From: Blastococcus sp. TF02A-35
GTDB taxonomy: Bacteria > Actinomycetota > Actinomycetes > Mycobacteriales > Geodermatophilaceae
Length of the DNA: 57,899 nucleotides
NCBI RefSeq assembly: GCF_004571075.1
Contig: NZ_SPQP01000026.1
Location: 1 to 57,899 of the forward strand
Reading direction: 5' to 3'
Shown here: positions 33,925 through 41,955 of the stretch, one piece after another
Numbering within the stretch: position 1 is the first letter of the stretch
Layout: each line of letters begins with the position of its first letter
Position numbers and translations under genes: made by a program
The notes under the pieces: model-generated
Told to the model about the DNA's origin: nothing
The model's input: only the letters and a program-made list of their open reading frames with translations
The model's database searches: none

Positions 33925-34358
33925 GGGTACCTCCGGGAATGGTGGGTGGACGGTGCGTGGTCGACCCAGCGCCCACCATTCAGTCCGTGAACGAGGGGAG
34001 CCGAGGCATTCGCAGCCCATGCCTCAGCAACGCACGTCTTGACGGCAGGTTGCCATTCCCGGACCGCACCTGGAATGGATGGCACAGGTCATCCGTGAAG
34101 CGCGATGGGGGAAGCGAGTGCGCCGATAGGGAAGTGGAAGGAATGCGAGGCGCAGGGTGGCGAGGCCGTAGTTGCGCCGTCAAGGGGTGTGCGCACGCTT
34201 TCATTCGTGCCGCACCGAAGTGAATTGCGGCCGACCATTCTGGCCGATTCTGCGTTGGAGAAGTTTGCGGGGTGTCGGCGTGGGCGCTGGCAGAGATGGC
34301 CAGCGCCCACGTCCGTGCCCTGTCGTCCGGCGGCTCCCCCAGCCGGTCGGCGGAGGGC
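33925..34358. other. Lower-G+C intergenic region with RiPP operon promoter
   Basis: About 430 bases visibly poorer in G+C than the surroundings. Short frames on both strands lack codon bias, so I call no gene. It must hold the promoter of the minus-strand RiPP operon. GAGGCAT (34003-34009) and ATGCCTC (34019-34025) form a perfect inverted repeat with a nine-base spacer, about 80 bases upstream of the precursor start, a plausible operator. The terminator for the next minus-strand gene lies at 34279-34311. Confidence 0.55.
34279..34311 (-). terminator. Hairpin terminator
   Basis: CGTGGGCGCTGGC (34279-34291), loop AGAGATG, exact complement GCCAGCGCCCACG (34299-34311). It lies about 48 bases beyond the stop of the minus-strand oxidoreductase gene and would insulate the RiPP operon promoter from read-through. 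Confidence 0.75.
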
Positions 34359-35000
34359 TCAGTAGGCGACGGTGAAGCGCGCCCGGCGGTGGGCCGGCGT
34401 CTCGATCTCGTCGACCAGGGCCTGGGCGAAGTCGGCACCGCCGATGAAGGAGTTCCCCTGCTCGTCGGTGAGCAGCAGGTCGTCGCCGACGCGGTAGGTC
34501 CCGCGAGCCTCGCCGGGGGCGAAGCCGCCGTAGGCGGCCGGCGGGCAGAGGTAGAACCAGTCGAGGCGGCCGGTCGCGCGGAGGTCGTCGAGGGCGCCGG
34601 CCATCTCGAGGCTCTCCGGCCGGTACTCGGCCGGGAAGTCGGGGGTGTCGAACAGCCGGGGCCCGCCCTCGGCCACGTGCAGCGACCCGGCGCCGCCGAC
34701 GACGCCGAGCCGCACCCCGGCCTGCTCCGCCTCGGTGGCGAGCGCCCGGATGCCGTCGCGCACGGAGCCGGCCATGTCGCCGCGGGGCGCGACCGCCACC
34801 ACGACGACGTCGGCGGCCTCCAGCGCGGCGCGCCGGGTCGCCTCGTCCAGCAGCGAGCCCTGCTCGTACCGCACGCCGTCGACCTGCTGCTCCGGCAGGG
34901 ACCGGCTGAACGACGTCACCTCGTGCCCGCGCCGCGCCGCCTCCGAGACGAGGTGGGTGCCGGTGTAGCCCGTTCCGCCGAAGACGCTGATCCGTGTCAT
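34359..35000 (-). CDS. NAD(P)-binding NmrA/epimerase-like protein
   Basis: A 213-residue Rossmann-fold protein opening I-S-V-F-G-G-T-G-Y-T-G-T-H-L-V, the G-x-x-G-x-x-G dinucleotide motif of atypical SDRs. Later G-V-V-G-G-A-G-S-L and L-D-W-F-Y-L-C-P-P-A-A-Y-G are typical of the NAD(P)H-binding (YwnB-like) group. The catalytic Y-x-x-x-K is absent, so it may be a reductase of the NmrA type or a redox sensor. ATG start at 35000, divergent from the serine hydrolase. Confidence 0.85.
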   Translation of the reverse strand: MTRISVFGGTGYTGTHLVSEAARRGHEVTSFSRSLPEQQVDGVRYEQGSLLDEATRRAALEAADVVVVAVAPRGDMAGSVRDGIRALATEAEQAGVRLGVVGGAGSLHVAEGGPRLFDTPDFPAEYRPESLEMAGALDDLRATGRLDWFYLCPPAAYGGFAPGEARGTYRVGDDLLLTDEQGNSFIGGADFAQALVDEIETPAHRRARFTVAY

Positions 35001-35123
35001 GCCCGGGGAACCCGCCCGGTCGGACGGCCATTCCGCCCCCGACCGCGGGTGCCGCCGCGGATGTGGCCGTGGTCTCATTCCCCAGGGGCGACGACGGGGT
35101 CGCCGGCGGGCGAGGAGGGGTCG

Positions 35124-36257
35124 ATGGCGGAGGTCCACGGGCGGTGCGACGAGCGGTTCGCCGGCGTGCGCGAGGCGCTCGCGCAGCAGCTGGACGGCGA
35201 GGAGCTGGGTGCGTCGGTCGCCGTCGACCTCGACGGCGAGACCGTCGTCGACCTGTGGGGCGGCTACCGCGACGAGGCCCGGACCGAGCCGTGGTCGGAG
35301 CACACGATCGTCAACGTCTGGTCGACGACGAAGTGCGTGCTGGCGCTGGCCGCGCTGGTGCTGGTCGAGCGCGGGGAGCTGGACCTGCACGCCCCGGTCG
35401 GTGACTACTGGCCGGAGTTCTGCGCCAAGGGCAAGAAGCACGTGCAGGTGCGGCACCTGCTCTCGCACACCTCCGGTGTCTCCGGCTGGGAGCAGCCGTT
35501 CTCGATCCGCGACATGTACGACTGGCCGACGGCCACCGAGCGGCTGGCGCAGCAGCGGCCGTGGTGGGAGCCGGGCACCGCCTCGGGCTACCACGCGAAC
35601 AACCAGGGGCACCTGGTCGGCGAGGTCATCCGGCGCATCACCAACACCACGTTCAAGAGGTTCGTCGCCGACCACATCGCCGACCCCCTGGGCGCGGACT
35701 TCCAGATCGGGGCGCGCGAGTCCGAGGTCTCCCGCATCGCCCCGGTGGTCCCGCCCCCGCCGCCGGACGTCGACCCGCGGACGCTGGACCCGGAGTCGGT
35801 CGCGGTGAGGACCTTCACGGGCCCGACGGCGTCGGCGAAGGCGGCGAACTCGCCGGAGTGGCGCGCCGCGGACCTCGGTGCGCTCAACGGGCACTCGAAC
35901 GCGCGCGGCGTGATGAAGGTGCTCCGGACGCTGTCGCTGGGCGGTGAGGCCGGCGGGGTGCGGCTGCTGTCGCCGTCGACGATCGAGAAGGTCTTCGAGG
36001 AGCAGGCCGACGGGGTGGACCTCGTGCTGGGGGCGCCGTTCCGCTGGGGCATGGGCTTCTGCCTCGGCTCCCCGACCGTTCCCTACGTGCCCTCGGGCCG
36101 GACGTTCTTCTGGGGCGGCTGGGGTGGCTCGCTGGCGGTCATGGACCTCGACCGGCGGCTGACGATCACCTACATGATGAACCGGATGGGCGGTGGGCTG
36201 ATCGGTTCCCCGCGCAGCGAGGCCTACGTGCGGGCCGTGTACGACGCCCTGCGCTGA
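35124..36257 (+). CDS. Serine hydrolase of the beta-lactamase class C/esterase (EstB) group
   Basis: A 377-residue cytoplasmic-looking protein (no signal peptide). The catalytic S-x-x-K is V-W-S-T-T-K-C, and Y-H-A-N-N-Q gives the Y-x-N motif. H-L-L-S-H-T-S-G-V-S-G-W is the conserved block after helix 3. F-F-W-G-G-W-G-G-S replaces the third motif K-T-G/H-x-G. Such proteins are usually esterases or peptidases rather than beta-lactamases. GAGGAGGGG lies three bases before the ATG. Confidence 0.9.
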   Translation: MAEVHGRCDERFAGVREALAQQLDGEELGASVAVDLDGETVVDLWGGYRDEARTEPWSEHTIVNVWSTTKCVLALAALVLVERGELDLHAPVGDYWPEFCAKGKKHVQVRHLLSHTSGVSGWEQPFSIRDMYDWPTATERLAQQRPWWEPGTASGYHANNQGHLVGEVIRRITNTTFKRFVADHIADPLGADFQIGARESEVSRIAPVVPPPPPDVDPRTLDPESVAVRTFTGPTASAKAANSPEWRAADLGALNGHSNARGVMKVLRTLSLGGEAGGVRLLSPSTIEKVFEEQADGVDLVLGAPFRWGMGFCLGSPTVPYVPSGRTFFWGGWGGSLAVMDLDRRLTITYMMNRMGGGLIGSPRSEAYVRAVYDALR

Positions 36258-36304
36258 CCGCGGTCGGGCGGCGAAGATCATCGGGGTGCGGTAGGTCTGT
36301 CCCC

Positions 36305-36865
36305 ATGACCACGGACCTCGATGCCGTGCTTCCGCGGCCGGAGCACGTGACCCGGCAGTCGCGCTGGATCGCCGCCCCGCCGTCCGCGGTGTGGGAGGCG
36401 CTGCACGCCGTGCGGCTGTCGGAGCTGCCGGTCACGCTGACGCTGTCGGCCGCCCGGTTCCTCCCGGTGGTGCTGTCCGGCCGCGGGTTCGGGGAGCTGC
36501 ACGACCGCCCGTTCCTCGACGCGCTGCCGGTACCGCTGCTGGCGTCGGAGGAGCCGACGGCGGTCGTGTTCGGCGGCGCGCTGGAGGCCTGGAAGCTCTC
36601 CGGTGGCGAGAGCGGGCCGGAGCTCGACGCCGCCGCCTTCCGCCGGTTCACCCAGCGCGGGTGGGTGAAGGCTGCGATGGACTTCCGGCTGACGCCGAGC
36701 GGGCGGGGCACCGAGCTGAGCTCGGAGACCCGGGTGATGTCGACCGACGCGCAGACCAGGGCGCGGTTCGACCGCTACTGGCGGCTGGTCCGGCCCGGCA
36801 GCACCGCCATCCGCTGGGAGGTCCTGACCGCGGTCGAGCTGAAGGCGACCGGCCGGCTGCCCTAG
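36305..36865 (+). CDS. SRPBCC-fold hypothetical protein
   Basis: A 186-residue protein with W-I-A-A-P-P-S-A-V-W-E-A-L-H-A-V early on, the usual opening of polyketide cyclase/SRPBCC domains, and a late T-E-L-S-S-E-T-R-V, then a paired-helix end R-F-D-R-Y-W-R-L-V-R-P-G-S. No catalytic residues can be read. Function unknown. It ends in a hairpin shared with the convergent SDR gene. Confidence 0.7.
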   Translation: MTTDLDAVLPRPEHVTRQSRWIAAPPSAVWEALHAVRLSELPVTLTLSAARFLPVVLSGRGFGELHDRPFLDALPVPLLASEEPTAVVFGGALEAWKLSGGESGPELDAAAFRRFTQRGWVKAAMDFRLTPSGRGTELSSETRVMSTDAQTRARFDRYWRLVRPGSTAIRWEVLTAVELKATGRLP

Positions 36866-36925
36866 ACCGTCAGCGTGCGCGGGTCCACCTCTGGCTGCGC
36901 CCGTGAGGTGGGTGCGCGCACGGTC
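36865..36925. terminator. Composite hairpin between convergent genes
   Basis: Stem segments GTGCGCG (36875-36881) with CGCGCAC (36915-36921), and CCACCTC (36885-36891) with GAGGTGG (36905-36911), enclose a 13-base loop. An outer GACCGT (36865-36870) can pair with ACGGTC at 36920-36925. It fills the whole gap between the SRPBCC gene and the convergent SDR gene and can work for both. Confidence 0.6.
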
Positions 36926-36926
36926 G

Positions 36927-37856
36927 TCAGGCGCGGCTGACGTCGAGGAGGACGTCGGTCTCGCGCTGGGAGAGCGCCCACAGGTCGGCGATCCGCCGGT
37001 CGAGGTCCCAGCGGCGCAGGACCGGACGGCGGACGGCGGGGCCGTTCGAGGCGTACCGCGGCGCGTAGAGCTCGCCGCCCCGGGACCGGGGGTCGGTGGC
37101 CGCGCGCAGCTGCGGGCGGGCGCCGAGGGCCGCGGGCATGCCGCTGCGTCTGGCCAGCACCTCCGAGAAGGCGCCCACCCAGCCGGCGCCGCCCTCCCGG
37201 ACGGTTCGTGACTGCAGGTCGGTGTTCGACAGGCCCGGGTGGGCGATGTTGCTCGTGGCGCGGACGCCGGCCTTCTCGAGCTGCCGCTGCAGCCCCAGCC
37301 CGAAGTGGTAGTTGGCCCACTTGGCTTGCGCGTAGGCGCGCCACGGGCCGTAGCGGCGGGTGAGGTGCGGGTCCGCCGCGTTCACCGGGCCCCCGCCGAA
37401 GCGGGCAGTGCTCGTGACGGTGACGACGCGGGCGGCGTCCGCGCGCAGCAGTGCGGGCAGCAGGTGCGCGGTGAGCGCGAAGTGGCCGAGGTGGTCGACG
37501 CCGAGCTGCATCTCGAAGCCGTCCTCGGTGCTCCGCCTCGGCATCGCCATCACGCCGGCGTTGTTCAGCAGCAGGTCGATGCGGGGGTGCGTCCGCTGGA
37601 CGGTCTCCGCGGCGGAGGCGACCGAGGCGAGGGAGCCGAGGTCGAGCGGGACGATCTCCGTGGAGGCCTGCGGGCTGCGGGCGTGCACGTACTCCTCGGC
37701 GCTGCGGGCCTTCTCCTGGTCGCGCGCGGCGATGACGACGTGCGCGCCGGCCTTCGCCAGCTCCTGCACGCACACCAGCCCGAGGCCGCCGTTCCCGCCG
37801 GTCACGACGGCGACGCGGCCGCTCAGGTCGGGGATGTCGTCCGGGGTCCAGGCCAT
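36927..37856 (-). CDS. Short-chain dehydrogenase (retinol dehydrogenase/WW-oxidoreductase-like)
   Basis: A 309-residue SDR. Cofactor motif T-G-G-N-G-G-L-G, A-A-R-D after strand 2 (favouring NADP), N-N-A-G-V-M, V-T-S-T-A and catalytic Y-A-Q-A-K. The large insert and L-L-N-N-A-G-V-M resemble the light-dependent protochlorophyllide reductase/retinol dehydrogenase subgroup common in actinobacteria. Substrate unknown. ATG start at 37856. Confidence 0.9.
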   Translation of the reverse strand: MAWTPDDIPDLSGRVAVVTGGNGGLGLVCVQELAKAGAHVVIAARDQEKARSAEEYVHARSPQASTEIVPLDLGSLASVASAAETVQRTHPRIDLLLNNAGVMAMPRRSTEDGFEMQLGVDHLGHFALTAHLLPALLRADAARVVTVTSTARFGGGPVNAADPHLTRRYGPWRAYAQAKWANYHFGLGLQRQLEKAGVRATSNIAHPGLSNTDLQSRTVREGGAGWVGAFSEVLARRSGMPAALGARPQLRAATDPRSRGGELYAPRYASNGPAVRRPVLRRWDLDRRIADLWALSQRETDVLLDVSRA

Positions 37857-37906
37857 GACCGCAGTCTGCTGGGCGCGACGCCGCCCGGCAGGACGGGGTG
37901 CGGAGG

Positions 37907-39139
37907 TCAGGCGCGTGGTGCGGTCGGGCCCGGCACCCGCGGGTCGGCCGGGGGGAGGGCGAGGACGACGCCCAGGTCCGCCAGCTGGTCGGGCGGCGCG
38001 GCACCGCCGAAGAGCCAGCCCTGCCCGCCGTCGACGCCGAGGCTGCGCAGCAGCGCGAACTCCTCCGCCGTCTCGACCCCCTCGGCGATCACCGAGGCGC
38101 CGAAGCTGTGCGCGAACTCGACCATCGACTGGGCGAGCTTGGTCAGCACCGGGTCCTGGTCGACGCCGCTGATGATGCTGCGGTCGAGCTTGATCACGTC
38201 GGGGGCGGCCATGACGATGTGGCGCAGCGAGGAGAAGCCGGCACCGACGTCGTCGATGGCCAGCCGCATCCCGCGCTCGCGCAGCGGCGCCAGGGCGCGC
38301 GTCAGCACGGCGTAGTCGTGCACCGGGTCGTGCTCGGAGAGCTCGAGGAGGACGCGGTCCAGCGGCAGGCGGGCCAGGAGCTCGCCGCACGCCCGCGTGA
38401 CGACGGTCTGCGGCGAGACGTTCACGGACACGTAGCCGGGCACCCGGTCGAGCAGGGCGACGGCGCGGGCGAGCGCGAGCAGCTCGAGCCGGTCGCCCTC
38501 CCCGATCCGGTGCGCCTCGTCGAAGACGACGTCCGGGGAGCGCTCCCACGCGAGCGGGAACCGGCTGAGGGCCTCCGCGCCGATCCGGGCGCCGCTGCAG
38601 AGGCTGACGATGGGCTGCAGGACGACGTCCGGGCCGCCGGCCTCCAGCACCGGTGCCAGCCGGTCCCGGATCACTGCGTGCTGCTGGTCGAGGCGGAACT
38701 GCGGCTCGATGACCATGGCGGCGGCCTCGGCGAGGATCTCCATGAGCAGGACGTCGCGGGCGGTGATGTCGGGCTCGGTGGTGAGGCCGAAGGCGCAGAA
38801 GGTGCCGTAGAGCTCGCCGTCGCTGAGCACGACCGGCACGCTGATGTGCGGCCCGATCTGCGGCAGGTCGGCGGGGTGCAGGCGCACGGCCTCCGGGTGC
38901 GTGCGGGCGTCGGGCAGGACCTGGGGAAGCCGTCCCTCGACCACGGCGAGGCAGAAGCCGGTGTCGCGGGGGCCGCTGTACCCGGCCTGGATGCTCGGCA
39001 GGGCGGAGTCGACGATCTGCAGGGTGCGCGTGGTCTCGTCGATCCGGCTGAGGAACGCCACGCTGAGGCCGAGCTTGGTGCGGGCGGTGCGGAGCAGCTG
39101 GGCGATCTGCCGTTCCGCCTCGGAGCCGTACTCCTGCAC
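37907..39139 (-). CDS. GAF-EAL c-di-GMP phosphodiesterase (paralogue 2)
   Basis: A 410-residue paralogue of the protein at 28709-29935, with the same order and the same unusual D-D-V-G-A-G. Matching blocks include Q-I-A-x-L-L-R-T-A-R-T-K-L-G-L-S-V-A-F-L-S-R at the start, E-A-L-S-R-F, V-N-V-S-P, L-L-E-L-S-E-H-D, I-K-L-D-R-S and A-E-G-V-E-T. Catalytic residues are intact. GTG 39139 has GGGGGAGG just upstream. A near-palindrome GTGACCGGTGTCAC lies at 39239-39252 in its upstream region. Confidence 0.88.
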   Translation of the reverse strand: MQEYGSEAERQIAQLLRTARTKLGLSVAFLSRIDETTRTLQIVDSALPSIQAGYSGPRDTGFCLAVVEGRLPQVLPDARTHPEAVRLHPADLPQIGPHISVPVVLSDGELYGTFCAFGLTTEPDITARDVLLMEILAEAAAMVIEPQFRLDQQHAVIRDRLAPVLEAGGPDVVLQPIVSLCSGARIGAEALSRFPLAWERSPDVVFDEAHRIGEGDRLELLALARAVALLDRVPGYVSVNVSPQTVVTRACGELLARLPLDRVLLELSEHDPVHDYAVLTRALAPLRERGMRLAIDDVGAGFSSLRHIVMAAPDVIKLDRSIISGVDQDPVLTKLAQSMVEFAHSFGASVIAEGVETAEEFALLRSLGVDGGQGWLFGGAAPPDQLADLGVVLALPPADPRVPGPTAPRA

Positions 39140-39268
39140 GCGACCTCCCCCGTGGATCCCAGTGCCCCGTCGATCGGCGCCACGGCCCGGCGCCTGAAGG
39201 CGCACGGCCGAACTCGTTCCGATTCTGCCCTCGTTCGGGTGACCGGTGTCACGCCGCGCCGGGCCGGC

Positions 39269-39664
39269 TCACCAGGCTGCGTCGGGCCTCATGCCGGCGT
39301 CGCTGGGGCACAGGCGCAGGAAGCCGATGTCGGAGGTGCCGGTCCAGCGCACGGGGTCGGCGAGCACGGCGCGAGCGATGTCGGGGTGGGGCAGCAGGCG
39401 GTAGCGGCCGTCGTTCCAGGCCCGCCACTCGCGGACGTTCTGCGGACGCGGGGCGTCGTCCGGCGGGTCCGCGTACAGCTGGACGAGCCCGGCGTCGAAC
39501 CACTGCAGCAGCTGCCGGGAGCAGTCGGCGGGGTCCCACGGCCCGTGCTCGTAGCCACCGTGACCGTCGGAGACGCCCAGCGGCACCTCCCACAGCCACG
39601 ACTCCTCGACGACGGCGAGGTACATCTGCTCGACGAACTCCGACGGCGCCTCGTCGGTCCCCAC
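39269..39664 (-). CDS. Hypothetical protein, Trp-rich
   Basis: A 131-residue soluble protein with many Trp and Asp residues (E-E-S-W-L-W-E-V-P-L-G, G-P-W-D-P-A-D-C-S-R-Q-L-L-Q-W-F, E-W-R-A-W-N-D). I do not recognise a family. TAGCCT lies seven bases before the GTG with no Shine-Dalgarno, a leaderless arrangement shared with the divergent selenoprotein gene 76 bases away, so the two may be expressed together. Confidence 0.6.
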   Translation of the reverse strand: MGTDEAPSEFVEQMYLAVVEESWLWEVPLGVSDGHGGYEHGPWDPADCSRQLLQWFDAGLVQLYADPPDDAPRPQNVREWRAWNDGRYRLLPHPDIARAVLADPVRWTGTSDIGFLRLCPSDAGMRPDAAW

Positions 39665-39728
39665 GCGCCGGAGGCTACGGCGGGATCGGCGCTCCGGCAG
39701 CCCGGCTGCGGGGGACCCGTGTCGTCCG

Positions 39729-39734
39729 TACGGT
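39729..39734 (+). promoter_or_regulatory. Minus-10 element for a leaderless selenoprotein mRNA
   Basis: TACGGT fits the actinobacterial TANNNT hexamer and lies six bases before the ATG at 39741, so transcription would begin on or next to the start codon. No Shine-Dalgarno is present apart from GGGGG directly against the ATG. Confidence 0.5.
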
Positions 39735-39740
39735 CGGGGG

Positions 39741-40394
39741 ATGGACGCCGATCTCCTCGCCCTGCGCTCGGACGAGCGCGCTGCCCTCCTGCTGGTCGGG
39801 CTGCGGGGCGACTGGTAGCCGTACTGCTGCGCCCAGGCGGTCCGCCTGGCCCGGTCCCTCTCCCGCCTCGCCGACGCCGGCACCGAGGTCGTGCTCGCCT
39901 CCGTCGACCCGCCGGAGGTGCAGCTGGCGATGAACCGGACCTGGCACCTCCCCTTCCGCTGGGTGAGCGATCCGGACGGTGAGCGCCTCGCCAAGCCGCT
40001 GGGCGCCTGGGACGAGGACGCGTCGATCTTCCGGCCGGTCGTCGTCGCGGTCGCCCCGGACGGGCGGCAGGTCTTCCGCGAGCTGTCGCGGGACTTCACC
40101 GACCGGACCGACGACGAGCCGGTGCTCGCCGCGGTGGAGCAGCTCGGGCTCGACCCGGTGGCCGCCGCCGGGTGGGAGCCCGAAGGGGTCGAGCCGCACC
40201 CGTCGAAGCGGGCGTTCCGGCCCGCCTCGTTTATCCCCTACTTCCGCGCGATCCGGTTCAACACGATGGCGTTGAGCGAGCGGATGGTCGACGACCGGGA
40301 CCGCGAGCAGCTGGTGGCCGAGAAGGAGATGGCCGAGTCCTTCCTCGCCGCCTTCGACGAGTGGCGCGCCGAGCACCCGCCGGACCACTCCTAG
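39741..40394 (+). CDS. Thioredoxin/peroxiredoxin-like selenoprotein with Sec encoded by TAG
   Basis: A 217-residue frame interrupted only by TAG at codon 26 (39816-39818). The context is L-V-G-L-R-G-D-W-[TAG]-P-Y-C-C-A-Q: in related AhpC/TSA-type proteins this place is the redox Cys of W-C-P-Y/F-C. Codon bias and frame are the same before and after the TAG, and the downstream part is a normal thioredoxin fold (E-V-V-L-A-S-V-D, then R-P-V-V-V-A-V-A-P-D-G). A Cys codon TGC would need two changes to become TAG. A SECIS-like hairpin follows. I therefore read codon 26 as selenocysteine, giving a U-P-Y-C redox centre. From memory, UAG-decoding tRNA-Sec has been reported in Geodermatophilus and Blastococcus. 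Without recoding only a start at 39891 would remain, lacking the active site. Confidence 0.82.
39833..39849 (+). promoter_or_regulatory. SECIS-like hairpin for SelB recruitment
   Basis: CCAGGCG (39833-39839) and CGCCTGG (39843-39849) form a seven-base perfect stem with G-G-U-C at the tip. It begins 14 bases after the TAG. The E. coli fdhF element also has a short stem capped by GGUC about 20 bases after its Sec codon, and G and U of that loop contact SelB. The hairpin lies inside the reading frame, coding Q-A-V-R-L-A. Confidence 0.65.
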
Positions 40395-40476
40395 TCGCCC
40401 GCGAGCCCGCGGGATGCAGCCGGGGGCGGCTCGGTCAGGCGGCGGGCGCGACCGACCCGTCGCCGCGGTGGAGCTG

Positions 40477-41874
40477 TCAGCGCGGGGTCTGCGTCTCCTC
40501 GCCGTGCACGTGGCCGAACGTGGAGCCGGCCGCCGGGTGCGGGCCCTCGCGCAGCAGCGAGGCCTTCATCTCCGCCGGCGCCAGCGCCCGGGCGACGTGC
40601 CAGCCGACGACCGCGACGATGGTCCCCAGCGCGATGCCACCGAGGGAGAAGTCGTCGGTGATCTGCAGCAGCGGGGCGTCGTCGCCCGCGTTCCCGATGG
40701 CGATGACGATCCCGGCGGCCAGCGGCACCAGGTTGACCGGGTTGGCGAAGTCGACCCGGTTCTCCTTCCAGATCTTGGCGCCGAGCAGGCCGATCATCCC
40801 GTAGAGCACCACGGTGATCCCGCCGAGGACGCCGCCGGGGACCGCGTTGATCAGGGCGCCGAACTTCGGCACCAGGCCCAGCACGATCGCCACCACCGCG
40901 GCCACGTAGTAGGCGGCCGTCGAGTAGACCCGCGTCGCCGCCATGACGCCGATGTTCTCCGCGTACGTCGTGGTGGGGGAGCCGCCGACCGACGTCGCCA
41001 GCACCGTCGCGGCGCCGTCGGCGAAGACCGCCCGCCCGATGACCGGGTCCAGGTCGCGCCGGGTCATCTCGGCCACGGCCTTCACGTGCCCGGCGTTCTC
41101 CGCCACCAGGGCGATCACCGCGGGCAGCACCAGCAGCGCGAAGTTGAAGGAGAAGCTCGGCCCGTTGAAGGTCGGCAGCCCGAACCACGGGGCGTCGCCG
41201 ACGGCGCTGAAGTCGACCCGGCTCTCCCCGGTCGAGCCCAGCGGCCCGGCCGCCCAGTCCAGGACGATCGACAGCAGGTAGCCGAACACCAGGCCCAGCA
41301 GGATCGATATCCGGCCGAGGAAGCCGCGCAGCAGCAGCGAGGCCACGATGACGAAGGTCATCGTCGCCAGCGCGACCCACTGGTCCTGCGGCCAGTAGGT
41401 CGCCGTCGCCACCGGCGCGAGGTTGAAGCCGATGAGCATGACCACGGCGCCGGTCACCGCCGGCGGCAGCACGCGGTTGACCAGCCGCACGCCGGCGACG
41501 TGGATCAGCACCCCGACCAGCGCGAGCACGACGCCCGACACCAGCAGCGCGCCCAGGACCTCGGCGTCCGTCCCCCCGGCCGCCCGCACGGCGACCACGC
41601 CACCGACGAACGAGGCGGAGCTGCCCAGGTAGCTGGGCACCTTCCCCTGCACGACCAGCAGGAAGAGGATCGTCGCGATCCCGCTCATCATGATCGCCAG
41701 GTTGGCGTCCAGGCCCATGAGCAGCGGGAAGACGAACGTCGCCCCGAACATGGCGACGACGTGCTGCGCGCCGATGCCCACCGTGCGCGGCCAGGAGAGC
41801 CGCTCGTCCGGCGCCACCGCCTCGCCCAGCGGCGGGGTCTTCCCGTCCCCGTACAGCTTCCAGCCGAACGCCAT
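40477..41874 (-). CDS. NCS2-family uracil/xanthine permease
   Basis: A 465-residue transporter with about fourteen helices or half-helices. NCS2 motifs are visible: G-I-G-A-Q-H-V-V-A-M-F-G-A-T, the substrate-site segment A-L-V-A-E-N-A-G-H-V-K and S-V-G-G-S-P-T-T-T-Y-A-E-N-I-G. The A-E-N and T-Y-A-E-N sequences match UraA-type uracil permeases. It imports a pyrimidine or purine base with protons. ATG 41874 has GGAGG about six bases upstream and is preferred to an earlier GTG/ATG. Confidence 0.92.
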   Translation of the reverse strand: MAFGWKLYGDGKTPPLGEAVAPDERLSWPRTVGIGAQHVVAMFGATFVFPLLMGLDANLAIMMSGIATILFLLVVQGKVPSYLGSSASFVGGVVAVRAAGGTDAEVLGALLVSGVVLALVGVLIHVAGVRLVNRVLPPAVTGAVVMLIGFNLAPVATATYWPQDQWVALATMTFVIVASLLLRGFLGRISILLGLVFGYLLSIVLDWAAGPLGSTGESRVDFSAVGDAPWFGLPTFNGPSFSFNFALLVLPAVIALVAENAGHVKAVAEMTRRDLDPVIGRAVFADGAATVLATSVGGSPTTTYAENIGVMAATRVYSTAAYYVAAVVAIVLGLVPKFGALINAVPGGVLGGITVVLYGMIGLLGAKIWKENRVDFANPVNLVPLAAGIVIAIGNAGDDAPLLQITDDFSLGGIALGTIVAVVGWHVARALAPAEMKASLLREGPHPAAGSTFGHVHGEETQTPR

Positions 41875-41955
41875 CGGTGCCTCCTCGACCTGCGGGAACG
41901 TCGGCGCGCATCGTTCCAGAGGCGGAGGGGCCACCCGGTCAGGGCCGCCGGGGTG

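Noticed and set aside
34089-34365. Small frames of 70-90 residues on both strands in the lower-G+C intergenic region
   Set aside because: No codon bias, no ribosome binding site and no recognisable protein features.
35124-36257. Calling the serine hydrolase a beta-lactamase resistance gene
   Set aside because: It has S-x-x-K and Y-x-N but no signal peptide and no K-T-G motif; esterase or peptidase activity is more likely.
39741-39890. Reading the TAG-interrupted gene as an ordinary pseudogene or as starting at 39891
   Set aside because: Only one stop interrupts an otherwise perfect frame, it falls exactly on the redox Cys position, at least two substitutions would be needed from a Cys codon, and a start at 39891 would lack the active site and a ribosome binding site.
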